A stretch of 64,000 nt of DNA from Dastarcus helophoroides (lineage: Eukaryota; Arthropoda; Insecta; Coleoptera; Bothrideridae): the NCBI GenBank assembly GCA_028583605.1, contig CM053327.1:36278126-36342125 (forward strand), read 5' to 3'. The notes under the pieces are model-generated. The model saw only the letters and a program-made list of their open reading frames with translations. It searched no databases and was not told the origin of the DNA. Made by a program: the position numbers and the translations under genes. Shown piece after piece: positions 1 through 9,009 of the stretch. How positions within the stretch are numbered: position 1 is the stretch's first letter; each line of letters starts with the position of its first letter.

Positions 1-188
1 ACATCACTTCATGATAACTGCCAAAGTAATAAGTTATTTTTTTTTAGATAGACTATAGAACCAGAAATTAAAACAATAGAGAATCAAAAAATAAGATATA
101 CATAAAACTTAGGAAAGTAGTAATTTCACCTAATTGTAGCAAGCCGAACTGAAGGTTAGGTTAGGTTGTCGTTAACCTTATGATTATG
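1..188. other. Unique left flank with two telomere-type pentamers
   Basis: AT-rich sequence without a recognisable gene. At 153-171 it holds a short GGTTAGGTTAGGTT run, the insect telomere motif in the orientation opposite to the large array at 62500-63235. Two units are too few to mean more than chance or a trace. Confidence 0.4.
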
Positions 189-198
189 AGTGGCGGCT

Positions 199-1570
199 GG
201 CGTATAGGCACTGTGGAACTGCAGCACCCACAATTTCGCTCACGAGTCTTTTTTCAAGATTTTCTCAACACTTTTTATTTCACAATTTGTGGAAATTTCT
301 GTTTTGTTTTTAAAGAAATTTTAGGTTTCCTTCACGAAGTTACGACATTTAAAAACCTATTTTATTTTTAATTTTGAACAAAATCACCTTTTCATAAACT
401 AATTTTTGTAAAAGTATTGAGAAAAAAATCAATATTTCGAGAAGGAATTAAAATGTCTAACAACCTATTTTATTTTTAATTTTGATCAAAATCACATTTT
501 CATAAACTAATTTTTTTAAAAGTATTGAGAAAAAAATCAATATTTCGAGCAGGAATTAAAATGTTAAGAAAAAACTCAAATTTCTTTGAAAATGTCAGCA
601 TTTTAGGAAAATAATTACAATTTTAAGAAAAAATCTAAATCCAACTCATCTCGCATTTTACTATTTCTCTAAAAAATAGGTTAATGCGGTATCTTCAAAC
701 CTCAAATCTCATTTCGTATAAAAATGTTGAGTTATTTTTCAGATATTTCGATTTTTTTAGGAAATTTTGATTTTTTTTGCAAAGTTTTCATTTTTCGTAA
801 AAATTTTATACAAAGAAATTTTCTCCAAATTTTCATTTTTCCTGAAAGTGTCGTTCTTAAAATTTCTTCTAGAAATTATAATTTCTCCCGATTTTTCTTT
901 GTGTTCCTCTAATTTGCTTAAAAATGTCAAGTTTTTTCACGACAGTCTAACAATTTAAAGTTCATTTCATTTTTGTAGTTTTGACAACAAATGTTTGGAA
1001 AAAACCCTGAAAGCTCTATAAAAATTTTAACATTTTGTAAAAAACAAAAAATTTAGACTTTTTTGCAAAGATATTTCAAATATTTTCTCAAATTTCGATT
1101 TTTTCTCTAAGAAATTTTGCTTTTGTTCCTATGAAATTTGTGTTTTTCTCTAAACATTTTATACGAAGGATTTTCTTTTGAAATTTCAACTTTCCCTGGA
1201 GATTTTTCTCTTTAAAATGTTTTTTCTTGTAGAAATTTTGATTTCTCTCTAATTTGTTTCGGACATTAAACATTTTTTTAACAAATTTTGATATTTTAAA
1301 ATTCATTTTATTTTGTAATTTTGATAAAAAACTGAAAATTATTAGGTATAAATTTAGGGAAAATAAGCTTCAAGTTTGCATAAAAATAAGGAAACTTTGG
1401 GAAAAATATTAAAATTTCAAGAAAAAATGAAACTTGTACAATTTAACCTTTTTTACAATTTGATATTTCTCTAAAAAATTGCTACTGCTGTAGGACCAAA
1501 GAATTCTGATTCGGAATTTCCAATTTTCCTAAAAATGTTAAATTTATTCTTGAAATTCCCAAGTTCGCAT
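199..1570. repeat. T-rich decayed AT repeat
   Basis: Low-complexity sequence built from variants of AAATTTCGATTTTT, with T in clear excess on the + strand. Short open frames here are by-products of the composition. No gene is visible. Confidence 0.7.
355..562. repeat. 108-bp tandem duplication
   Basis: The stretch starting ACCTATTTTATTTTTAATTT at 355 recurs at 463 with only a few substitutions and ends near 562. It is a local duplication inside the T-rich repeat. Confidence 0.75.
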
Positions 1571-4353
1571 ATAGAATTTAAATTTCGATAAAAAAAAAAT
1601 TTAAAGACTTAACTAAAATTTTCAAGAAAACGCAGATCATATTTCTAAAAAAAGTTGTTATCTGTAAACAATATTTTCCAAAAAAAAAAATAATTTAGAA
1701 ATTAAATAAAAAAATTTGTTTGCAATAAATTAATTGTCAAAAATATTTTATAATTTTGACTTTTACAGTGGCAACTATTGAAATTTTTGAGAAAATGAGT
1801 CAACATTTCTAGAATAGTCTCAAAATATCGAAATTAAAATTAATCAAAATGTTGAAGCAAATTCATTAAAAATTTACTGTTCTAATTTAATTTTTTTTAG
1901 TAATTTTGAAGTTGCAGAGAAATTTCAAAAATCAAATATTCCAACTGAAAGCCAATTTTTTGTGATTAAAATTCAAATTTTGCCAATTTATTTTTACATA
2001 AAATGCAACTTCTTTTGGAAAGTTGTTTCAAAACTTTGCACAATTTTAAAAATACAAAATTTTGTTATTATTTTTTTCAAATTCGAGTGTTATTTTAAAA
2101 TTTTTCTTGAAAAATGTAAATTTAAAAAGAAAAATATTACCACTTTTAAAAAATATAGCAAAAGTTATCAGAAAATGCGAATTTTTTAAAAAAAAGGTAA
2201 ATATTTTGAAATTTTCATAGAAAGTCAAATTTTCAAAAGAAACCAAGGATTTCGAAAAAAATTTTTAATTTTTAAAATAGTCGACATTTTGAATAATTTT
2301 GGGAATGTGAATTAAAGACGAATTTTTGGAAAAATATGGACATTTAAAATAAATTGCAGAATTTTTAATTAAATTTTTAAAGAAGCTGAATTTTTTGAAT
2401 ATTGGAGAAAACTCAAAATTATCAAAAAATTCTTAATTATCGAAAAAGTTGAAATTTTGAAAAGGTAAAGTTTTGAAAAAAAGTTGAAAATTTCAATAAT
2501 TCCAGTTTGAAAACAATCTTTTCTTTTAGGTCGAAGATTTAATTGAAAATGTTTAAAAAAACGTATAAAACAAAATTTAAAAAAAAAAACTTTTTAAAAA
2601 AGTCAAATTTTCAAAAAGAGCGGAAATTTTGAAAAAAAATCGAAGTTTTAAAATGGAATCGAAATTTTACGAAATATTAGTCGAAAATGTCAATAAAAGG
2701 TTTTAAAAAATGTCTGACTTGAAAAAAATCACAATTTTCAAATAAAGGAAAACGTAAAGTTTCAAAAACGAGTCGAAAATTTCAATAGTTCAAGTTTGAA
2801 AATAATCTTTTCTTTTAAGTCGAAGATTTAATTGAAAATGTTTAAAAAATGTACAAACAAAATTTAAAAAAATAGAACTTTTTTTAAAAAAAAGTCAAGT
2901 TTTCAAGAAGATCGAATATTTTGAAAAAAAGTCGAAGTTTTGAAATGGAATCGAAATTTTACGAAATATTAGTCGAAAATGTACTATAAAAGATTTTAAG
3001 AAATGTCTGACTTAAAAAAATCACAATTTTCAAATAAAGGATCGACAGTTTACAAAAATATGTCAAAATTTTGAAAATAGTGGAAAAAAAATAGTCAAAA
3101 TATTTGAGTTCGTCAAAAATTTTAAATTTTGGAAAATGACTAAAATTTTGAAAAATTCAAACATTTAAAAAAGGCTGGAATTTGCAACAAAATGGGAATT
3201 AAAATAAAAGGTTGAAAATTTCCAAAAAGTGCAGATTTAAGAAAAGGTAAAAAATTGTTAATAAGGAAAGTCGGAATTTGTTGACAAGGTAAAAATTTTT
3301 AAAATCATTCAAATTTCCAAAAAGAAGTCAAAATTTTGCAAAAGAAGAATTTTTCAAAAGAAAAGGGTCGAAATTTATAAATTATTAAAAAAAAATATGA
3401 AAATTTGCAAATGATTTGGGAATTTTTATCGAATTTAGGGAATTTTAAAAACGTTTAAATTTTGAAATTTGTACTCACATTTTCAATAAAAACCAAATTT
3501 TTCGAAACCGGAATATTGAAAACAGGTGAAAATTATCAGGTAGATCGAGGTTTTCAAAACTCGAAATATTGAGAAATTAAAATTTTCGAAAAAGTTTAAA
3601 TTTTTGGTAGTTATAATTTTGAATCAAACTGGAAAATTTTTTAAAAAGTTGAAATTTTAGGTCAAATGCATTAAAATTTTGAAAAAATGTCAAACATTTT
3701 ATAAAATTTCAATATTTTCAAAAAAATTGAAATTTTGAAAGAATTTCGAAAATTAAGCAGAAACGAAATTTTTAACAAAAAATCAAAAAATAATCGAAAC
3801 TTTGCAAAAAAAGTCAGAAATTTTGAAAAATAGTTGACCTTGGAATAAAATTTTCAATAAAAAAATTATAAGTTTTCAAAAAAAATTATTAACAAAGATG
3901 AAATTAGGAGAAAGTCAAATATTTAAAAAGTCAAAAGTCCAGTTTTGAAAAAATTTACATTTTCATAAAAAGTAGGAATTTTCAAATGGTAAAAATTAAA
4001 AAAAAATGTATTAATTAAGTTTAAAAAAATTACAAGAAGAAAGACAGAACATCGAAAAATCCAAACATTTAGGAAAATAGGGAAATTTTTAAAAAGTATT
4101 CAGTTTTTCAAAAAAGTCAATACTTCAAAATAAAAAGGTTAAGATTACAAGAAAAAATCTAAAATTTGCAATACAATCGAAATTTGGAAAAATAATTCAA
4201 CTTTTCAAAAAACGCGACATTATCAAAAGTTTTCATTGTCAAGTTTTCAAAGAAATCTAAAATTTTCGAAAAGTAACGTTTTGAAAATGTCGAAATCTTA
4301 AAAATTTTAAAACGCTAAACATTGTCGCAGCACCCCCATTAGTTTTGGCTACG
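1571..4353. repeat. A-rich decayed AT repeat
   Basis: Same family as the preceding block, but on the opposite strand: variants of AAAAAGTCGAAATTTTGAAA with A in excess. The change of polarity falls near 1570. No gene is visible. Confidence 0.7.
2495..3055. repeat. ~289-bp tandem duplication
   Basis: Two adjacent diverged copies. CTTTTCTTTTAGGTCGAAGA near 2518 recurs as CTTTTCTTTTAAGTCGAAGA near 2807, and the rest of the unit follows in the same order through the CAAATAAAGGA motif. This shows that the AT-rich block grew partly by unit duplication. Confidence 0.7.
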
Positions 4354-4389
4354 AGCCGCCACTGTGATCAACTATAGGTCTTCTCTGAA

Positions 4390-4876
4390 TTTTCAACTCT
4401 CAAAGTTCACACTGATCTCAACTGTTCTATATTAGCAAAACAGTAATGAAAACCAAAAATTCTTTCTAGGCTACCTACTCTCAAAGTCCACACTGATCTC
4501 AACTACTCTATATTAGCAAAAAATGATGAAAACCAAAAATTCCTTCTAAGCTACCTACTCGCAAAGTCCAAACTGATCTTAACTACTCTATTTTAGAAAA
4601 ACGGTGCTGAAAACCAAAAATGCCTTCTAAGCAACGGACTCTCAAAGTCCACACTGATCTCAACTACTCTATATTAGCAAAACAGTGCTAAAAACCAAAA
4701 ATGCCTTCTAAGCTACGAACTCTCAAAGTCCACACTTATCTCAACTACTCTATATTAGCAAAAAAGTGCTGAAAACCAAAAATGCCTTCTAACCTATAGT
4801 CTCCAAAGAGTCCACACTGATCTCAACTACTCTGTATTAGCAAAACAGTGGTGAAAACCAAAAATGCCTTCTAAGC
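4390..4876. repeat. 81-bp tandem repeat, about six copies
   Basis: The motif CTCAAAGTCCACACTGATCT recurs at 80-81-bp steps (start points near 4396, 4477, 4557, 4638, 4719 and 4799). Each unit also holds CTATATTAGCAAAA and a GAAAACCAAAAAT(G/T)CCTTCTAAGC segment. Copies differ by scattered substitutions, so this is an old minisatellite. There are no unique spacers, so it is not CRISPR-like. Confidence 0.9.
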
Positions 4877-5774
4877 CCCGTTTTTCTGACCAATTGACTT
4901 GTCGGCTGCGAGTATAATTCAATATAAGCACGAAGGCACTATCGGCTGTTAATTAAACTCAAATTACGCGCATATATTGTGCTCTTTCCGCGAAATGTTT
5001 GCGTTTTGCAGCTCTCGGGCAAAAGTAAATCTTAGTTATTTCGATCTGCTGCGAGCACTAACTGCCTTTTGACGTTACTTAACGAGGAAAAATTCGTGAA
5101 GATCTATGTGTGAAAAGCTATTGTTATTAATGGCGAAATCTAACACATAGCTGGATATCCGTTGTTGTAACGGTAAAGATATAACTCTATTCAAATCCAG
5201 TAAGAGACCGAACACCACCTTGCGCCTCTTTTTCGATTTTTACGCGGAATTAATTGCGTAAGAAAAGTGGAAATCCGATGCGGGACTCTGGCTCAGTCCC
5301 GTTCGTATATTGACAAAAAAAAAAACTAAAATGGGGCAGCTGCAAGATTGATTGTCAGAGTCAGTTATGGGATTAGATTGAGTCAGTGGTTTCATTGCGT
5401 CGAAAAGAAATAATGGTCAGGAATATTCAATTAAAAATGGTGAAAGGTCAGTGTATTTCTTTACATAGCTACATACTATACCAAGTTGTAGAGGGTTAGT
5501 AATCGTAGCGAATATGAATTATTTAAAGGACGTAATTTCCTAAAATATACTGGTATACATAAGAACGTTAGGGGAGGTTCTCTGGCCTCGAATATAATAA
5601 GTCATACACAGAGTTCCTTAAAAGTTAAATACTCCTAAATCTAAATAAAGAGAGGAGCCATCCCAAGACATTTAGAATTTCTGATATGCTGTGTTTACCA
5701 GAAATTGGTAAAATCCACAGTATGTCATTGTCGAATAGGAAAACCGATGTTGTCTTAACGTATTAGCAAAAAGA
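4877..5774. other. Mostly unique non-coding sequence
   Basis: About 900 bases of mixed composition with no long open frame and no recognised repeat unit. It contains a weak tRNA-like B-box string (ATTCAAATCC, about 5192) and an A-run at 5317-5327. I judged this insufficient to call a SINE. Confidence 0.4.
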
Positions 5775-5872
5775 ATTCCCTAGCGTCACGTAAAATTCGT
5801 TTTATGGGAACTATCTCCTGAGGAGGAACGATCGATGGCGGGTGGACGACGACGGCAGGTCGAAAAAGAAGG
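5775..5872. repeat. Left half of a 465-bp-family satellite unit
   Basis: The sequence aligns with the GC-rich core of the array at 13917-16080: the GTCACGTAAA motif, the GGAGGAACGATCG motif and the GACGGCAGGTCGAAA motif appear in the same order and spacing. It stops at AAAGAAGG (5865-5872), exactly where TAGGGATGC begins. The matching continuation of the unit is found at 13917, on the far side of the 8-kb insertion. Confidence 0.75.
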
Positions 5873-6007
5873 TAGGGATGCGCACGATACATCGATGTAT
5901 CCGAAACATCGATGTTTTCGTTTCGACGTTCGATATTTTTGTATCGATACTTTCGTTCCGATGTATCGACGGTATCGATATATTTTTCGATCTATCGATT
6001 TTGGTGC
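5873..6007. repeat. Left subterminal ATCGAT-rich segment of the hAT-like element
   Basis: Dense ATCGAT, TATCGATA and ACATCGATGT palindromes occupy this stretch. The matching segment on the right side (13790-13916) carries AACATCGATG in mirrored orientation. Subterminal repeats are the usual transposase-binding layout of hAT elements; that function is inferred here. Confidence 0.6.
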
Positions 6008-6296
6008 AACGGATTGGTCCTTGGTTATCTTCAAAAATTGAAATACAAATCTTGTCCCCTCAAACCAAGAAAGATTAAAGAAAAATATAACAAAAGTTGC
6101 TCTAACGCGTTCCGATAGCTAATCCATTGTTATGGGCTTATCGGTTCGAATTGATTACACGTGATGGATTATACCCACTTTATTACTGAACTCAACTTGG
6201 ATCACCACAATTGACAATTAACTCACTTACTATGGACTTCTACTAACTCACTAATTACACTGATTCTAACTGATTGACTCGAGGGAAAGCTGACCG

Positions 6297-6306
6297 CCTT
6301 TTATAG
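6297..6306 (-). promoter_or_regulatory. TATA box of the LTR promoter
   Basis: The minus strand reads CTATAAAAGG, a consensus TATA box. About 30-34 bases downstream lies GAGTCAATCAGTTAG, containing TCAGTT, a good match to the arthropod initiator. This marks the likely U3/R boundary of the LTR. Confidence 0.65.
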
Positions 6307-6320
6307 TTTTGGCCCCCGGC

Positions 6321-6370
6321 TTCTAGAACTTTTCGACAGATAAGGCTTATCGTTCCCGAAATTTCTGGAA
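6321..6370 (-). promoter_or_regulatory. Two heat-shock elements upstream of the LTR TATA box
   Basis: GAAATTTCTGGAA at 6358-6370 is a perfect three-unit GAAnnTTCnnGAA heat-shock element. TTCTAGAACTTTT at 6321-6333 contains TTCnnGAA with a degenerate third unit. Both lie upstream of the TATA box in minus-strand orientation. GATA-type motifs (AGATAAGG, TTATCTG, CTTATC) sit between and beyond them. Heat inducibility is inferred from the motif. Confidence 0.6.
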
Positions 6371-6605
6371 CGCTTATCTGCCATTTGTTTCGTTATCGCG
6401 GCCGCTTTCTCCTTATCAGGTCCTTCAAGAAACTTTTTTTATTTACTAAATTATACAATTCTGTTCTAAATTCTATTTCATCTATTTACATTGCGTTACA
6501 CTATTATCTTCAGAGAGATACTCTTCTGACGTATTGTTGTGTTTTTTAATCTTTCTTGGTCTCAGGGGACAAGATTTGTATTTCAATTTTTGATGATCGA
6601 TTGGT

Positions 6606-7912
6606 GAAGTAAGTTAAAAAATCTTACTTTGTCGGCAGTTAAAATTTACTTAGGGATTATATGTCACCCAATCCCATTCACTGTTTTACAAGAAAAAATC
6701 TTTTTCTCAAAATTTCTAAAAAAATGTTATTTTCAGTTTTTTACTTTTTTATTAGTTTCGATCAAATTTTAGAAAAATAAACGAATTTTATCAAAAGTCC
6801 TAATCTTCAGAAAGAATTCCATTCCAAGTAGAAATGTCCAAAACATCGAAATTTGAGATAAAAGTCAAAATTTGAAGAATAAGATAAATTTCGAACCAGC
6901 TGAAATTATGGAGAATTAAATTTTAAAAAAGTCACAAAAACAATTAATGAAAAAAAAAACCGACTTCAAAAAATTTTTACGTTTTTTTGAAAAAGATCGA
7001 ATTTTCTAGAAAATATTAAAAATTTCTAGAGAACATCCAGTTTTAAGAAAAAAATGAAAATTTTCAGAATAAGGTAGTAATGTTAAAATATCAATTTCGA
7101 AAAGTGTGGAAAAGTTGAATTTTTCAGTAAGCCATATAAAAAAAAACTAAGCTTTCTGAACAGCTTGAAAAATGTCCAAAATTCGAAAAAAGTTAAACAT
7201 ATCAAAAGTCTAATTCTATGACACAATTTTCGGAAAAAGTCCAATTTTGAGAAAGAAAAATTGCAACTTTCAGAAACGTTGTTCTCAAAATTTAACATTC
7301 AGTAAAAACCTTGAAATTTTATTCTCGAAATCCCCAAAAATATTTTTCTCAACAACACTCCGTCGTAATTTGTTAAAAAAAAACAAATATTCAAAAAAAT
7401 GACAACATTTTGCGATGATTTAACGATTTTTAAAACAAAGGTGCAAAAAGGAGACTTTTGTAAATAAAATCAAAATTTCGAAAGGGATAAATTTAGAGAA
7501 ACAGGAAAATTTTGGGAAAACTACTACTTTAAAAGAAAATGTAAACATTTTATGAAAAAAAGGCGAATTTACCAGGAACAAGACAAAATTTCTAGAAATA
7601 TTAAATATCGCGAATTTTGTGAAATCGTTAAATTTTATGAAAAGAGCAAACTAAGAAATCAGTCAAAAATTTCAATAAAATCAAACTCCAAAAGATCGAA
7701 ATTGCAATAAAAAGCTAAATGTATCGGAATTTGGAAAAAAAGCGATGGACAAAAAATTCAAAAATTTCGTGAAAATCGTTAAATTTTGTGAAAAGGGCAA
7801 ACTAAGAAACCACTCAAAAATTTCAATTAAATCAGATTTCAAAAGATCGAAATTTTAATAAATAGCTAAATTATCGGAATTGGGAAAAAAAAGCAATGGA
7901 CAAAAAACTCAA
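6606..7912. repeat. A-rich decayed AT repeat inside the hAT-like element
   Basis: GTCAAAATTT/GAAAAA-type low-complexity sequence with A in excess on the + strand. No coding sequence is visible. Confidence 0.7.
7610..7912. repeat. 150-bp tandem duplication
   Basis: GTGAAATCGTTAAATTTTAT at 7619 recurs at about 7769, followed in both copies by GCAAACTAAGAAA, AAAAGATCGAAATT, a GCTAAAT-type motif and CAATGGAC/CGATGGAC. A third, more diverged copy lies at about 8760-8945. Confidence 0.75.
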
Positions 7913-7925
7913 AGAAAATCAAATG

Positions 7926-8133
7926 CAATAGTTTTCTCTATGGACCAATAGGTGGCGGTAGCCTGAGAGTCACACGTTTGACGTTCGTTGATTCTTTAGT
8001 ACTTATTTGTCGGAACATTTCTTAGCATTCGAGTTGGATATACCAAACTGACGAGATCTAACAAGATCGAAACCAGTCTTTGGTTTCCAAACTGCGAGTC
8101 TAATAAATGTCCAAACCTATTGGCCTGTGCATT
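7926..8133. mobile_element. 208-bp short mobile repeat with 13-bp target duplication
   Basis: The direct repeat AGAAAATCAAATG flanks the element at 7913-7925 and 8134-8146. The element is richer in GC than its AT-rich surroundings. It matches one arm of the foldback at 41790-42526 (shared GAGTTGGATATACCAAACTG and GACGAGATCTAACAAGATCG). Near its ends lies an inverted pair, GGACCAATAGG and CCTATTGGCC. A 13-bp duplication is more typical of retroposition (SINE-type) than of a cut-and-paste MITE. No pol III promoter or A-tail is evident, so the class stays open. Confidence 0.7.
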
Positions 8134-8146
8134 AGAAAATCAAATG

Positions 8147-9009
8147 TTAACAGTCGAAATTTTGAAACGTCATCAAAACTCCGATAAAAAGACGACAATG
8201 ATAGAAGATTTGAAGAAAAAGCGTCTAATCTTAATAATAATTTGAAATTTCCCAAAAAGAGTCAGGTTTTATCAAAATTTAGAAAAAATCAGATTTTAAG
8301 AAAAAAAATCGAATTTTTTGGACCAGTATTTATTTTTTCTTGACTGCTTGAGTCAGAGGAAGACAGGCGCTCTACCTTGCCTCAAAGAGACGTCAAAAAA
8401 TGTCCAATATTGAAAGACAGGTCAACATTTTGACAAAAAAGACGAAATTTCCAAAAAAATTGATGAAAAAAGTTGTAATTTAGAAACAAATTGTTTTCGT
8501 AATTTTTGTCCTGTTATAACATTTTTAATTTCCAGAAAATATACTTCTTTATCAGAAGATCGACCAGATTTCGAGTCAAAGGCAAATTTTAATAAACAAG
8601 ATAAAATTTGCAAAATTAAAAGAAGCTAAAATTTTCCTAAAAAGACGAATTTCGAGAAATGGCAAAATTAAAGAAAAAAACGACAAACTTTCAAATAAAA
8701 ATTTGAAATTTTAACAAAGTTCTGTTTGATAAAAGAAGTCAAATTTTATTAATAACTGCGAAATTTCTAGAAATATTAAATATCAGATATTGAGACAAAA
8801 AGCAAAATTTTGGGAAAAAGGCAAACTAAGAAGCCAGTCAAAAATTAAAAAAAAAAACAGATTCCAAAAGATGAAAATTTTAACAAAAAACTAAATGTAT
8901 CGGAATTTGGAAAAAAGGCGAAATTTCAAAATGGACAAAAAATTCAGAATTTTTCAGAAAAAGTCAAATGTTAAGAAAAAAGTCAAAATTTTTAAGAAAG
9001 TCGCCAAAA
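8147..9009. repeat. A-rich decayed AT repeat
   Basis: Same A-rich family as the preceding block. A short stretch of ordinary composition interrupts it at about 8325-8395. No gene is visible. Confidence 0.65.

Larger units (their letters stand above)
189..4363. repeat. AT-rich block bounded by a short inverted repeat, possible decayed mobile element
   Basis: AGTGGCGGCT at 189-198 is exactly mirrored by AGCCGCCACT at 4354-4363. The similarity continues imperfectly outward (TGATTA on the left; TGATCA on the right, which is its own complement). A second motif, GCAGCACCC, occurs just inside both ends (about 220 and 4328) in direct orientation. These GC-rich ends contrast with an interior that is almost entirely A/T homopolymer-like repeat. 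I see no transposase and no convincing target duplication, so a mobile origin is an inference; it could also be a repeat domain bounded by chance. Confidence 0.35.
6128..6500 (-). mobile_element. Solo LTR (373 bp) of an LTR retrotransposon
   Basis: Read on the minus strand it starts TGTAAC and ends ATAACA, the TG...CA form of LTRs with a short extended inverted repeat. The flanking 4-mers are CCAT (6124-6127) and CTAT (6501-6504), a 4-bp duplication with one mismatch. The strongest evidence is the related copy at 47.6 kb: removing the LTR and one 4-mer gives CGATAGCTAATCTATTATCT, which aligns base for base, mostly with transitions, to CGACAGCCAAGCTGTCATCT there. Internally it carries a TATA box, an initiator-like TCAGTT and two heat-shock elements, all placed for minus-strand transcription. 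There is no internal coding region, so this is a recombined solo LTR. Confidence 0.7.
6011..6605. mobile_element. Foldback (MITE-like) element split by an LTR
   Basis: The segment at about 6030-6096 (AAAAATTGAAATACAAATCT, CTTGTCCCC, ACCAAGAAAGATTAA) recurs as its reverse complement at about 6530-6597, giving inverted arms of about 70 bp. Without the LTR at 6128-6500 the element would be about 220 bp. Partial copies lie at 47588-47713 and about 18170-18230. It encodes nothing. The termini and target duplication are not clear. Confidence 0.6.

Noticed and set aside
4390..4876. CRISPR-like regular repeats
   Set aside because: The 81-bp units are contiguous and share their whole length; there are no unique spacers, and the context is eukaryotic.
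5100..5330. Possible SINE with B-box-like ATTCAAATCC and an A-run
   Set aside because: The would-be T-arm does not pair, no A-box is convincing, and no second copy or target duplication was seen in the window.
7083..7298. Short open frames throughout the AT-rich blocks, for example this 71-codon one
   Set aside because: Composition strongly dominated by Phe/Leu/Lys/Asn reflects A/T runs; no domains or conserved starts.
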